Positions 9,365 to 18,615 of a stretch of DNA of 36,084 bases are shown here, in pieces; position 1 is the first letter of the stretch, and each line of letters opens with the position of its first letter. Below the pieces are notes generated by a model. That model was not told where the DNA came from. It was given only the letters and a program-made list of their open reading frames with translations, and did no database searches. Origin of the DNA: Butyrivibrio sp. M55 (GTDB lineage: Bacteria; Bacillota; Clostridia; Lachnospirales; Lachnospiraceae). The position numbers were made by a program, and so were the translations under genes. The stretch covers positions 1-36,084 of the forward strand of contig NZ_FPCD01000024.1 in the NCBI RefSeq assembly GCF_900116865.1, read 5' to 3'.

Positions 9365-10651
9365 ATGAAGAAAGCATTTGTAACTAAAGAACAGGTTGAA
9401 GATATAGTAAAGAAGTATCCCACACCTTTCCATATCTATGATGAGAAGGGATTTGTAAATAATGTAAAGGCAGTGTATGACGCGTTTTCATGGAATAAGG
9501 GATTCAAGGAATATTTTGCTGTAAAGGCAAATCCTAATCCTGTACTTCTTGACATACTCAGAAAGAACGGTTGCGGATTTGATTGTTCCTCCAAGACAGA
9601 GCTTATTCTCAGTAAGGCGGTTGGAGCAGAAGGAAGCGAGATCATGTTCTCGTCAAATGATACACCCGCAGAGGAGTTTGTACTTGCAGACAAGCTCGGA
9701 GCAATTATAAATCTTGATGATTTCACACATGTTGCTTTCCTTGAAAAGACACTCGGTAAGATTCCTGAGACAATCTCATGCAGATTTAATCCCGGCGGAG
9801 TGTTCAAGATGAGTAACGGAATCATGGATAACCCGGGCGATTCCAAGTACGGAATGACAAAGGATCAGCTTATTGAAGCATTTAAGATTCTTAAGAGTAA
9901 GGGTGCAAAGCGTTTCGGAATTCACGCCTTCCTTGCAAGTAATACGGTTACAAACGAGTATTACCCTCAGCTTGCGGGTCAGCTCTTTGAACTTGCTGTT
10001 GAAGTACAGAAAGCTACAGGCGCAAAGATCGCATTTATTAATCTTTCAGGCGGTGTAGGAATTCCTTATACACCCGATATGGAACCGAATGATATCTATG
10101 AGATCGGTAAGGGCGTAAAGGCTCAGTACGATAAGATCTTTGTTCCCGAAGGAATGGATGATGTAGCAATCTTTACAGAGATGGGAAGATTCATGATGGG
10201 ACCTTACGGAGCGCTTGTTACAAAGGCTATTCATGAAAAGCACATCTACAAGGAGTACATTGGTGTGGATGCCTGCGCGGTAAACCTTATGCGTCCCGCT
10301 ATGTATGGTTCATATCATCACATCACTGTTCTCGGAAAAGAAAATGAGCCTTGCGACCATGTTTATGACGTGACAGGTTCACTTTGCGAGAACAACGATA
10401 AATTTGCTATCGACAGAAAACTTCCCAAGATCGATATGGGAGATTATATCTATATTCATGATACAGGTGCCCACGGCTATGCAATGGGTTACAACTATAA
10501 CGGTAAACTAAAAAGTGCGGAATTGCTTCTCAGAGAGGGCGGTAGTGTTGAACTTATCCGAAGAGCTGAGACTCCTATGGATTATTATGCAACACTTGAC
10601 TGCCTTGATGTGTACAGCAGATTAGGTGAATTGGTAGATGGTAAAATCTGA
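9365..10651 (+). CDS. lysA: diaminopimelate decarboxylase
   Basis: 428 residues, a fold type III PLP enzyme. It decarboxylates meso-diaminopimelate to lysine in the last step of lysine synthesis. The PLP lysine is K54 in YFAVKANPNP. The glycine-rich SGGVGIPY loop and the C-terminal CENNDKFA and YNYNGK segments are present. An in-frame ATG at 9353 overlaps the ribosome site itself (ATGGAGGA), so ATG 9365, 5 bases after GGAGG, is chosen. Related decarboxylases with other substrates exist; the DAP assignment rests on overall resemblance. The 3' end overlaps the recombinase gene by 14 bases. No lysine riboswitch was recognised upstream. Confidence 0.88.
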   Translation: MKKAFVTKEQVEDIVKKYPTPFHIYDEKGFVNNVKAVYDAFSWNKGFKEYFAVKANPNPVLLDILRKNGCGFDCSSKTELILSKAVGAEGSEIMFSSNDTPAEEFVLADKLGAIINLDDFTHVAFLEKTLGKIPETISCRFNPGGVFKMSNGIMDNPGDSKYGMTKDQLIEAFKILKSKGAKRFGIHAFLASNTVTNEYYPQLAGQLFELAVEVQKATGAKIAFINLSGGVGIPYTPDMEPNDIYEIGKGVKAQYDKIFVPEGMDDVAIFTEMGRFMMGPYGALVTKAIHEKHIYKEYIGVDACAVNLMRPAMYGSYHHITVLGKENEPCDHVYDVTGSLCENNDKFAIDRKLPKIDMGDYIYIHDTGAHGYAMGYNYNGKLKSAELLLREGGSVELIRRAETPMDYYATLDCLDVYSRLGELVDGKI

Positions 10652-11549
10652 AATGGAATGTCTTGTTGACGCATTTATCGAGTACCTTAAAAGCGTCAAA
10701 GATTATTCTGAAAACACGGTTGGTTCATACAAACATGATGCTCTGTTGTTCGTTCGTTTTCTTGAAGAACGCGGAGTACATAATATAACTGAAGTTACAG
10801 AGGATATTATATCGGAGTACCAGGCTCTTCTTAGAGAAAAGAAGATGGCTGTGTCTACAATAGTTAGATATAACACGACAATCAAGAATTTTTTTGCATT
10901 TCTTGTTGAGAACGGAAATATCCCGGATAACCCTGCGGAGGTCATAAAAAGTCCTTCTGTTTCTGTGTCCAAAAAGACACCGAGAATTCTTTCGGATACC
11001 GAGACTATGGATCTTTTGAATCAGGAATTCAGTGACAGTCCGAAGGGAGTGAGAGATAAGGCAATCCTTGAGATGCTTTATTCCACGGGACTTAAAGTTT
11101 CGGAGATTATTTCGCTCAAACTCAGTAATATTGATATGGGACTTGGATGTATCATTCTTCCTAAGTTGAAATCGGAGGAAGGAGACCGTGTCATTCCGTA
11201 TGGAAAGATGACAAGAAGTGCCGTTACATCTTATCTTCTTGAGGCCAGAAAGGCATTACTTGGAAAAAGAGAAGATAATGGCTATGTGTTTCTTAACTGT
11301 GACGGTAAACAGCTTAGCCGTCAGGGGGTGTGGAAGCTTGTTAAATTCTATGCACAGAGAGCAGGTGTAAGTACGGATATTTCGCCGCATTCATTAAGAC
11401 ATTCATTTGCGGCGCATCTTGTTAAGAACGGTGCGGAAATTTCAGCTATTCAGGATATGATGGGCTTTTCGCCGAGCAATACCTTGGCGAAATATGTGAG
11501 CAAAGAAAATGCGCCCAAAGATCCGTATGAGTGGGCAAGAATAAGATAA
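10638..11549 (+). CDS. XerD-like tyrosine recombinase with altered catalytic residues
   Basis: 303 residues, the typical Xer length: a SAM-like DNA-binding domain (about 5-90) and a catalytic domain (about 110-300). The HxLRH box (H251, R254) and the nucleophile Y286 (AKYVSK) are present. The first arginine of the usual TGxRxSE motif is lysine (K153 in YSTGLKVSEI). The conserved His of the LGH motif is phenylalanine (F277 in MMGFSPSN). These changes are expected to weaken or alter DNA cleavage, so it may be a divergent recombinase or a non-catalytic paralogue. AGGTGA lies 8 bases before the ATG inside lysA, so translation is coupled. A terminator follows. It looks like a stable chromosomal gene with no sign of a flanking mobile element. 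Confidence 0.85.
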   Translation: MVKSEMECLVDAFIEYLKSVKDYSENTVGSYKHDALLFVRFLEERGVHNITEVTEDIISEYQALLREKKMAVSTIVRYNTTIKNFFAFLVENGNIPDNPAEVIKSPSVSVSKKTPRILSDTETMDLLNQEFSDSPKGVRDKAILEMLYSTGLKVSEIISLKLSNIDMGLGCIILPKLKSEEGDRVIPYGKMTRSAVTSYLLEARKALLGKREDNGYVFLNCDGKQLSRQGVWKLVKFYAQRAGVSTDISPHSLRHSFAAHLVKNGAEISAIQDMMGFSPSNTLAKYVSKENAPKDPYEWARIR

Positions 11550-11574
11550 TGTGCTAAAATGGCATTAGATACTA

Positions 11575-11612
11575 GAGGGGGCTTGTGAGTAACACAAGTC
11601 CTCTTATTTTTT
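11575..11612 (+). terminator. terminator of the lipoprotein-lysA-recombinase operon
   Basis: A 13-bp stem (GAGGGGGCTTGTG with CACAAGTCCTC, plus G-T pairs) around a 5-base loop is followed by TTATTTTTT. Confidence 0.85.
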
Positions 11613-11669
11613 ATTTGATAGGAAATTCCTGCCAAATAAAAATTCAGAAAAGATACAGGGAGAGAAAAG

Positions 11670-13313
11670 ATGAGGAAAAAAGTAATAGCGGCATTAATGC
11701 TGGTTACAATGACTTTTTGCGGATGCGCTAAAACAAGTGAAGCTCCGAAGGCAGAAGAACAGGTGACACAAGAAGCGTCATCAGAAGCAGAAGATAGCGG
11801 CAATCAGGAAGCAGGAGACGATTCAGCAGTGCGCAAAGCACACGAGAACGATGAAGTTATCGGAAACGGATCATATTTTGTGAGTATAAACGGGAAAGTT
11901 TATTTTAGAAGATATGATGAGGATACGTTTTCGGAATCGACTTTGAATGAGAAGTATATAATGCTTGGAATGGGGTATATAGATTCGATACATTCAAAAA
12001 AGTCAGAAATCTGTATTTATGATCCTGCCACAAAGAGTACGGAAGTATTTATGGAGGATGATGGATATGGTGAACTGTATTATGACAAAGGATTCTTTTA
12101 CCTGAAAAAGTATGATGGTGAGAATAATGATTATACTGTATACAGAGTAAATATTGATACCAAGGAAGTTGATCATTCTAAAGACATAGCAGGCGAATTA
12201 TTAAGCATGGATGAAAAGACGGGGGCTATTGTTGTCAATGTCTTTGATAAGCCTGAGGAAGCAAATATAAATCATTTGAACGTATATAAAGATGATAAAG
12301 AGCTGATGTCAAAGGAAACCCAGGATTATTATACTGCAGTGAAATTTATTGACGGCAAATTATATTACTGCATGGATGGGGATGGAGTTGAGACTTTTTA
12401 CGAATATGATCCGGAAACAAATAAAGAAGTTTGTCTTGGAAAAACAACGCCGGTAAAAACTATTGGTGAAGACGTTCCTGCTAACTGGCAGATAAAGGAT
12501 GTATTGAAAGATAAAGAGAATATATACATACATTATTCGGATTATGAAGGCTCAGCTTCATTTTATGCTGCGGGAATGATCTTTTCTGCAAAGGAAGGAA
12601 CAGAAAACAGCATGAAAGTGTTGTATGACGATACGAGCGATGTGGTATCGGATGATGGTAATATGTACATTACTTCCGACGGACAGCTTAAAGTTGATGA
12701 GCTTAGGGGAACTTATTCTTTTGGAAATGAATATTACGATGGCAAAAAGGATACGAATGAAAAAGCTCCTTTAATCTATTATGAAGATAAAGATAATATC
12801 AAGACTGTAGTAAAAGATTTTGTAAACTGCCGCAATGAGAAATCAGGATTTTGGTCGGAGGTTCCGGATGATGCCGTTACCAAGATCGGAGATAATGTAT
12901 ATATGATGCTTCCGAATTATGTCAGATATGATATCTACGATGTAGGCTGGAGGCCAAACTACAGAATGCTTAAGATGAAGTATCTTGAGATAACGGGAAG
13001 CGGCGAAGTAAATGTCATTGATGATATTCCTACAACAGAGAATTATATTGATGTTGAGGCAACTTACGCAAATGACATCTTATCCGTAAATTGTGTAGGG
13101 GTGTCAAATGGTAATGGTGAAATTGAAGCCGGAAAAGAAGTAAAGGGAGAGAATACCTTTGAATATAAGCTTGCAGACAATGTAGATTATGTAGAAGACG
13201 ATACTACAAAGACCAAAGCGGATTTTGAGAATTATATTAAGAGCGGCGCTAAGAAGTTAAGATTGTACTATAATGATGACGGTGTCGTATCTAAAATAAT
13301 AAAATTGTCCTAG
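11670..13313 (+). CDS. lipoprotein of unknown function, probably beta-propeller-like
   Basis: 547 residues. The N-terminus is a short lipoprotein signal (MRKKVIAALML...FCGC, modified Cys19) followed by a Glu/Ala-rich linker to about residue 55. The rest is rich in short aromatic beta-strand repeats (YDPATKSTEVF, YEYDPETNKEV, YYCMDGDG), typical of surface proteins with a propeller-like fold. No catalytic motif is recognised. AGGGAGAG precedes the ATG. It stands alone between two terminator or leader regions. It shares its general style with the N-terminal half of the lipoprotein at 7110, although no direct homology is claimed. Confidence 0.75.
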   Translation: MRKKVIAALMLVTMTFCGCAKTSEAPKAEEQVTQEASSEAEDSGNQEAGDDSAVRKAHENDEVIGNGSYFVSINGKVYFRRYDEDTFSESTLNEKYIMLGMGYIDSIHSKKSEICIYDPATKSTEVFMEDDGYGELYYDKGFFYLKKYDGENNDYTVYRVNIDTKEVDHSKDIAGELLSMDEKTGAIVVNVFDKPEEANINHLNVYKDDKELMSKETQDYYTAVKFIDGKLYYCMDGDGVETFYEYDPETNKEVCLGKTTPVKTIGEDVPANWQIKDVLKDKENIYIHYSDYEGSASFYAAGMIFSAKEGTENSMKVLYDDTSDVVSDDGNMYITSDGQLKVDELRGTYSFGNEYYDGKKDTNEKAPLIYYEDKDNIKTVVKDFVNCRNEKSGFWSEVPDDAVTKIGDNVYMMLPNYVRYDIYDVGWRPNYRMLKMKYLEITGSGEVNVIDDIPTTENYIDVEATYANDILSVNCVGVSNGNGEIEAGKEVKGENTFEYKLADNVDYVEDDTTKTKADFENYIKSGAKKLRLYYNDDGVVSKIIKLS

Positions 13314-13383
13314 TGTGATATTTTTAACAATAAAGTATTGTATAAAAATTCTCCAGGTGTTATTCTTTTGAAGGATTATTTTT

Positions 13384-13426
13384 GGCAGGCAGGCATATTA
13401 CCCGTAGGGGGTGTGGCTTGCCTGGC
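13384..13426 (+). promoter_or_regulatory. structured leader upstream of the ion transporter
   Basis: CAGGCA (13386-13391, and again overlapping at 13390-13395) can pair with TGCCTG (13419-13424). An inner ACCC/GGGT stem sits inside. Because two copies of CAGGCA compete for one partner, the stem can slip by 4 bases. The structure ends about 30 bases before the start codon. It matches no riboswitch class I recognise and has no T-run. Confidence 0.35.
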
Positions 13427-13455
13427 AGATAAAAGAATTGGTGGGAGGACATACT

Positions 13456-14808
13456 TTGTTAGCAGCACAGATTTTTGCCGTCATCATCTTTGTCGGAATG
13501 TTCGTTATGATCGTTATGGACAAGATTGAAAGGCATTATGTTACACTGGGCAGCGGTATTCTGACGCTTGTCGTCGTCTTTGGTATATGTATGGGGGACA
13601 TCAAAGCTATACTGAATACACTTGCCTTTAAGGACTTTTTTACCCGTGATTTCTGGTATCAGATCGAAGAGTCGGAGAGTGCGGGAATTAACTGGGCAAC
13701 CATTATGTTTATCGCAGGTATGATGTTAATGGTTGAAGGAATGGCTAAAGCGGGATTTTTCCGTTGGCTTTGCATGAAGATAGCTTTCTTGGTCAAATGT
13801 AAGACCATTTCGATTTTTATCACGTTTACAATAATGGCAGCAGTACTTTCAATGTTTATTGACAGTATTACCGTTATCATGTTTCTGGCAGCTGTGACTG
13901 TGGAACTTGCGCAGCTTCTTAAATTTAATCCCGTACCAATGATATTGTCGGAAATATTTTGCGCCAACCTTGGCGGAAGTGCGACAATGTGCGGAGATCC
14001 TCCGAATATCATAATCGGTACATCTCTTGGATTATCATTTTTTGATTTCCTTACAAATACAGGTGTTATAGCCGGGATAAGTCTGGTTGTATCTGTTATC
14101 TTTTTGTATTTCGCATTCAGAAAAGAGCTTGTATCAACAAGTGACGAAGAAATTGATATGAGTAAATTGCCCGATCCGTCGGAAGCAATCACTAATAAGA
14201 AAGATTTCATTGTTAGCAGTGTGATCTTCGGATGCGCTGTAGTGCTTCTTATAACACATGGTTCAACACATCTTACAGTTGCGACTATAGGATTGTTCAT
14301 TGCGGTGATTACACTTTTGACTGCAGGCAAGAATGCAAAAGAGATCATTAAGAAAGTCGACTACAAGACACTTGTGTTCTTCATCGGATTGTTTATTGTT
14401 GTAAGCGGTTTGGAAGAAACAAAGATTCTTGATATCATTGCTTCATTTATCGAACACATCAGCGGCGGTAACAGCAGAATGATGATAGCGATTATCATCT
14501 GGGTTTCTGCAATTGCAAGTGCGTTCGTTGACAATATTCCTTTTGCGGCAACAATGGTTCCCGTTATCAAGAATCTTGCTGCTGCTTCGGGAATGCCTAT
14601 AAATACATTGGCATGGGCACTTGCTATCGGTACAGATATCGGCGGAAGCGCAACACCTATCGGTGCATCCGCAAATGTAGTAGGTACCTCTGTTGCGGCT
14701 AAGAACGGACATCCCGTAACATGGGGACGCTATTGCAAAAAACTTGCTCCGGCAACAGTTTTGGTTTTGATCATTTCAACAATATATCTTTTTGTAATAT
14801 ACTTATAA
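13456..14808 (+). CDS. ArsB/NhaD/CitM-type ion transporter
   Basis: 450 residues, about 11-12 membrane segments. The two half-repeats of the ion-transporter superfamily are visible: GGSATMCGDPPNIIIG in the first half and DNIPFAATMVP plus GGSATPIGASANVVG in the second. Members move Na+ (NhaD), arsenite (ArsB) or di/tricarboxylates; the sequence alone does not choose, and no arsenic genes are nearby. The start is taken as TTG 13456, 7 bases after GGGAGG, because the longer GTG reading (13411) has no ribosome site and covers the leader hairpin. The cytidylate-kinase-like gene follows 24 bases later. Confidence 0.85.
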   Translation: MLAAQIFAVIIFVGMFVMIVMDKIERHYVTLGSGILTLVVVFGICMGDIKAILNTLAFKDFFTRDFWYQIEESESAGINWATIMFIAGMMLMVEGMAKAGFFRWLCMKIAFLVKCKTISIFITFTIMAAVLSMFIDSITVIMFLAAVTVELAQLLKFNPVPMILSEIFCANLGGSATMCGDPPNIIIGTSLGLSFFDFLTNTGVIAGISLVVSVIFLYFAFRKELVSTSDEEIDMSKLPDPSEAITNKKDFIVSSVIFGCAVVLLITHGSTHLTVATIGLFIAVITLLTAGKNAKEIIKKVDYKTLVFFIGLFIVVSGLEETKILDIIASFIEHISGGNSRMMIAIIIWVSAIASAFVDNIPFAATMVPVIKNLAAASGMPINTLAWALAIGTDIGGSATPIGASANVVGTSVAAKNGHPVTWGRYCKKLAPATVLVLIISTIYLFVIYL

Positions 14809-14832
14809 TAGTAATATTCAGGAGGTGTGCTT

Positions 14833-15432
14833 ATGTCTCAGATCATTATTTCTGTTGGACGTGAATTTGGAAGTGGCGGACGAGTTATTGCAGAAAAATT
14901 AGCGGAAAGATTTAATCTTCCTTTGTACGATCGTCATCTTATTACAGAGATTGCTGAAAAGATGGGGATGACAATTGAGGCTGTTGCGAAATACAACGAA
15001 ACTCCGAAGAATGTGTTCGTTTCAAGACGTGTAAACGGCTACAGCAACTCGATAGAGGACAATATAGCTGAAATGCAGTTTAATGTTATGGAAGAGAAGG
15101 CAAAGAGCGGAGAGTCCTTTGTTGTTGTCGGCAGATGCTCTGAAACAAAGCTGAAAAAATATCCGGGATTGATCTCATTCTTTATCCTTGGTGATATGGA
15201 TAAGAAGATTGAACGTGTTATGGAAGTTTACGGACTTGATGAAGATGACGCGACCAGATTTATACTTAAGAAGGATAAAAAGAGAAAGCGTTATCATAAT
15301 TACCATTGTCAGGGAAAGTGGGGCGATTCAAGATTGTATGATTTTTCAATCAACAGCTCAAAACTGGGAATTGATGAAACGGTAGATATAATCGAAGGGT
15401 ATATAAAAGCCCGCATGGCAAAAATGGACTGA
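14833..15432 (+). CDS. cytidylate kinase-like family protein
   Basis: 199 residues. The N-terminus IIISVGREFGSGGRVIAEKL is a P-loop-like start typical of the cytidylate-kinase-like family common in Clostridia. LYDRHLITEIAEK and the basic KKDKKRKRYHNYH lid-like stretch (about 149-161) also fit. It is shorter and more divergent than true Cmk, so the substrate may differ. GGAGGTG precedes the ATG; the in-frame GTG at 14827 lies within that site and is rejected. It is probably co-transcribed with the transporter; a regulatory nucleotide-binding role is possible but unproven. Confidence 0.82.
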   Translation: MSQIIISVGREFGSGGRVIAEKLAERFNLPLYDRHLITEIAEKMGMTIEAVAKYNETPKNVFVSRRVNGYSNSIEDNIAEMQFNVMEEKAKSGESFVVVGRCSETKLKKYPGLISFFILGDMDKKIERVMEVYGLDEDDATRFILKKDKKRKRYHNYHCQGKWGDSRLYDFSINSSKLGIDETVDIIEGYIKARMAKMD

Positions 15433-15448
15433 TAATAAATAGAAATAA

Positions 15449-15489
15449 AAAGGTGCAGAGAAGTGAAAATTCATTTCTTCTGCACCTTT
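15449..15489. terminator. bidirectional terminator between convergent genes
   Basis: AAAGGTGCAGAGAAGTGAA pairs with TTCATTTCTTCTGCACCTTT with one bulge. A-runs on the left and T-runs on the right serve both the kinase-like gene (+) and aroF (-). Confidence 0.88.
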
Positions 15490-15518
15490 GATTTTTAATA
15501 AGATAAGACGCGATAGTA

Positions 15519-16547
15519 TCAGACTAACTCGGCAACGTCAAGAAGGAGACGTTCTGTGTCTTCCCATCCAAGGCAAGGATCTGTGATTGACTTACCGTAG
15601 ATGCCTTCACCGATCTTCTGGCAACCTTCCTCGATGTAACTCTCGATCATGACACCCTTAACAAGATTCTTGATATCGTTGTTGTGGTTTCTTGAGTGAA
15701 GAACCTCTTTAACGATTCTGATCTGTTCCTTGAACTGCTTGTTTGAATTGTTGTGGTTTGCATCAATGATGGCAGCAGGGTTAACAATGTTTCTTGAGTT
15801 ATAAAGCTGTAAAAGAAGGCTAAGATCCTCGTAGTGATAGTTCGGGATTGACTGGCCGTGCTTATTGTTTGAACCTCTGAGCACGCAGTGCGCAAGAGGG
15901 TTACCGTTTGTCTTAACTTCATAGCCTCTGTAAACGAAAGAGTGAGACTGCTGAGCAGCGTATACTGAGTTAAGCATTACACCGAGAGCTCCGCTTGTAG
16001 GGTTTTTCATTCCTGCGGGAACGTCGAATCCGCTGGCTGTCATACGGTGCTCCTGATCCTCTACAGAACGTGCACCGATTGCAACGTATGAAAGGATATC
16101 AGCGATGTAGCCCCAGTTCTCGGGATAGAGCATTTCATCGGCAGCAGTAAGACCTGATTCCTGAATGGCCTTGATCTGCATATGTCTCATGGCAATGAGA
16201 CCTGCGCGGAAATCTGTCTTTCCTTCGGGATCGGGCTGGGAAGTGATTCCCTTATAGCCTTCACCTGTTGTACGAGGCTTGTTTGTATATATTCTTGGAA
16301 TAAGGATAAGCTTATCTTTAACCTTATCGTTAAGTTTTCCGAGGCGTGAAACGTAGTCGCATACGGCATCCTCGTTGTCTGCAGAGCAGGGACCAACGAT
16401 AACAAGGAATTTATCACTTTTACCTGTAAAAACGTCACTGATCATGGCATCTCTTTCAGCCTTGAGAGTGGCAAGTTCTTTTGTTAAAGGAAATTCATCC
16501 CTTATCTCATCGGGAGTGGGTAATTTCTGTATGTAATCAAATGACAT
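15519..16547 (-). CDS. aroF: 3-deoxy-7-phosphoheptulonate (DAHP) synthase, AroF/G/H type
   Basis: 342 residues, normal for the class I alpha type. It condenses phosphoenolpyruvate and erythrose 4-phosphate as the first step of the shikimate pathway in the cytoplasm. Visible motifs are IVGPCSADN (metal Cys), PRTTGEGYKG, GSNNKHGQS, DANHNNSNKQ (metal His), MIESY (metal Glu) and SITDPCLGWEDT (metal Asp). The start is MSFDY at 16547, 7 bases from GGAGGA; the longer in-frame ATG (16562) overlaps that site. It has its own promoter (16582-16610) and shares a terminator with the converging gene. Which aromatic amino acid inhibits it cannot be read from the sequence. Gene symbol aroF is used loosely for the isoenzyme family. 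Confidence 0.95.
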   Translation of the reverse strand: MSFDYIQKLPTPDEIRDEFPLTKELATLKAERDAMISDVFTGKSDKFLVIVGPCSADNEDAVCDYVSRLGKLNDKVKDKLILIPRIYTNKPRTTGEGYKGITSQPDPEGKTDFRAGLIAMRHMQIKAIQESGLTAADEMLYPENWGYIADILSYVAIGARSVEDQEHRMTASGFDVPAGMKNPTSGALGVMLNSVYAAQQSHSFVYRGYEVKTNGNPLAHCVLRGSNNKHGQSIPNYHYEDLSLLLQLYNSRNIVNPAAIIDANHNNSNKQFKEQIRIVKEVLHSRNHNNDIKNLVKGVMIESYIEEGCQKIGEGIYGKSITDPCLGWEDTERLLLDVAELV

Positions 16548-16581
16548 CAATATGTCCTCCATGAATAAATATTCGAATGAT

Positions 16582-16610
16582 ACTATAGCACTTTAAACTG
16601 TAAAAGTAAA
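16582..16610 (-). promoter_or_regulatory. promoter of aroF
   Basis: On the - strand, TTTACT, 17 bases, TATAGT. The -10 lies about 35 bases before the start codon. No attenuator or T-box was seen between them. Confidence 0.6.
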
Positions 16611-16617
16611 CCTTTAT

Positions 16618-18615
16618 TTACTTGTTTTTAGTTATTATATCAAGTTCGTCAATAGTTAAATTATAAAGCGCGGCAATTCTGGCGTTGATCTTTGCCATAT
16701 ATACGGAAGGATCGTCCGAATCGATAATTTTTTTCGCAAGTAACGATATTTCTCTTTCTTCTGCAGGATTGCACTTCGCAATAGGGAGCTTCTCAATCTC
16801 GGATCTCAGAACCTTCATATTCTTGCAGGTATGAGAGTAGTAAAAAGAGATCACCGGCGAATTAAGAACCGCAAGTATAAAAAGCGTACTGTATCCTTTG
16901 ACCTTGGGAATCAGTATATTTGCGCTGTTAAGCGAAAGGCGCTGCCCGTCGTCATATGCAAAGACCGGCGTGTTTGAGATAAATTTGTACAGGAGTTTTT
17001 CTTTTGCTCTGTACATGTTTTCGGGAGCAATCTGCTGGAACTTTGCGGGCTCGTACTTTATGAAGTTGGTGATCTTCTTAATTGCATATTTATCAATATC
17101 GGAGCCCTTTATGATCTCTTCAAAGCCCGCTTTTTTAACGGGAGATAAAAGAGCTTTATTTGCTCCCGTAACAATCCCTAAGGCGAACTCGCTGTTTCCT
17201 CTAAGCGTGAAGTGGTCGCTTTTATCGATCTTATCAAGTATCTTTTTTTCGGTATCGTCAGATAGCATGTGAAAAGAGCTTGTATCAAGGCTTTCGCACA
17301 CAGTCTCAAAGCTTTTTAAAAGTATCAGTCTTTCGGGGAAAAGATTCTTTGCCGGATTGAAAGTGTTCTTTGATGAAAGACTCTTTTTGTAAAAAGCGAC
17401 TTTGGTCGTATGACTTTTACCGGCAGGCGTCCTAAGCGTAAGGAGTATGCAAGGGCACTGAACCTTATCAAATATCTCGCCCATATAATAAAGGGAGGAG
17501 ATGTGTGCCTTTTTGGCGATGATGCTTCTTATATTCTCATGTGCTCCGGCGCCCAGAAGTGTTTCGGGGAGGACAAAAGACATGGTTCCTCCGTCTGATA
17601 AAAGGCTCAGAGCTCTTTCTGTAAAGATAGAAAAAGACTCGGGATTTCCCGTGACGCGGGCGCACTTATAGACTTCGCCAAGGTTACGAATCTCGTCCTT
17701 GGTATAAGAGTAGCCCCAGGGCGGGTTTCCGATTATATGGTCAAATTCCTGCGTAGATGCGCCTTTTTCGGAAGGCATAAGGAAATCATCGGCTTTGATG
17801 TTATTGAATAATATATCGAGATCGCCGTTATCTTTAATGCCGTATTTGACTGCGAGGTTTATCCTTGCAATGGCAGCAGCCGTGCCGTCTATGTCGTATC
17901 CGTAGATATTCGAAAGCGGAATGTCTTTTGGGAGTCTTAAAAGGAAGTTGCCAGTTCCGCAGGACGGATCGCAGATTGTTTCGGCTTTGCCCGCATGCAG
18001 GTTTTCTATGCATTTATCTACAACAAAGAAGGGAGTGTAATAGGCTCCCGATGCTTTCTTTGTCTTAAGCGAGCGAAGCGAGATGTAGAGCATGCCGAGC
18101 GTATCTTCACCCTCCGTATATGTGAGCGGATATTCTTTTAATATTGATGTAAGGCGTGAGAAAGAATCGCCTGTTTCATTATGTAAAGGGGAGATAAGTC
18201 TTTTTTTACCCGAATTATCAAGTAAAAGAGTATCCAGAAAAGACCTTCCGTAGTAGGCAAGGATTGAAAGGAATTCATCCTCGGTAAGGGCATTGTCTTC
18301 GCCAAGGGCCTTTATTACGGAACATATCGTATCGTAATTTATCGACGCTTTGCTGATGTATGACTTGGGGATGAATCGGCCGTTTGCGGTACTCTTGTTT
18401 CTTCTGCGCTTTAGAAGGTCGGAGTCTGCAAGGTTTTCTTTAAGATTTAGAACGGTTTCTTTATTAAGAAGATATGTCTTAGAGGCTTTTGTGGCGGAGA
18501 GCTTTTGAAGCTTTATCCAGTTTTTTACCGTCGCTGAAGAAATGCCCAATATTTCGGCAGTTTCGTCGATTGAGATCATATCCTTTTTGATAGAAGTTTG
18601 TTCTTGTTTGTCCAT
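16618..18615 (-). CDS. N6-adenine DNA methyltransferase with N-terminal HTH (TaqI/Eco57I-like)
   Basis: 665 residues from the chosen ATG. Residues about 12-55 form a MerR/excisionase-like helix-turn-helix (ISIDETAEILGISSATVKNWIK). A gamma-type methyltransferase core follows, with the SAM-binding CDPSCGTGNF (D216) and the catalytic NPPW (N297). The C-terminal third (about 430-660) resembles the TaqI-type target-recognition domain. It should methylate adenine in a specific DNA sequence. No restriction gene is adjacent, and no nuclease motif was recognised in the protein, so it looks like an orphan methylase. The start is uncertain: a TTG at 18651 would add 12 residues, and neither choice has a good ribosome site. 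Its stop is close to the aroF promoter. Confidence 0.85.
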   Translation of the reverse strand: MDKQEQTSIKKDMISIDETAEILGISSATVKNWIKLQKLSATKASKTYLLNKETVLNLKENLADSDLLKRRRNKSTANGRFIPKSYISKASINYDTICSVIKALGEDNALTEDEFLSILAYYGRSFLDTLLLDNSGKKRLISPLHNETGDSFSRLTSILKEYPLTYTEGEDTLGMLYISLRSLKTKKASGAYYTPFFVVDKCIENLHAGKAETICDPSCGTGNFLLRLPKDIPLSNIYGYDIDGTAAAIARINLAVKYGIKDNGDLDILFNNIKADDFLMPSEKGASTQEFDHIIGNPPWGYSYTKDEIRNLGEVYKCARVTGNPESFSIFTERALSLLSDGGTMSFVLPETLLGAGAHENIRSIIAKKAHISSLYYMGEIFDKVQCPCILLTLRTPAGKSHTTKVAFYKKSLSSKNTFNPAKNLFPERLILLKSFETVCESLDTSSFHMLSDDTEKKILDKIDKSDHFTLRGNSEFALGIVTGANKALLSPVKKAGFEEIIKGSDIDKYAIKKITNFIKYEPAKFQQIAPENMYRAKEKLLYKFISNTPVFAYDDGQRLSLNSANILIPKVKGYSTLFILAVLNSPVISFYYSHTCKNMKVLRSEIEKLPIAKCNPAEEREISLLAKKIIDSDDPSVYMAKINARIAALYNLTIDELDIITKNK

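Noticed and set aside
13338..13529. Short + strand frame before and across the transporter start
   Set aside because: It overlaps the leader hairpin and the transporter in another frame, with no ribosome site.
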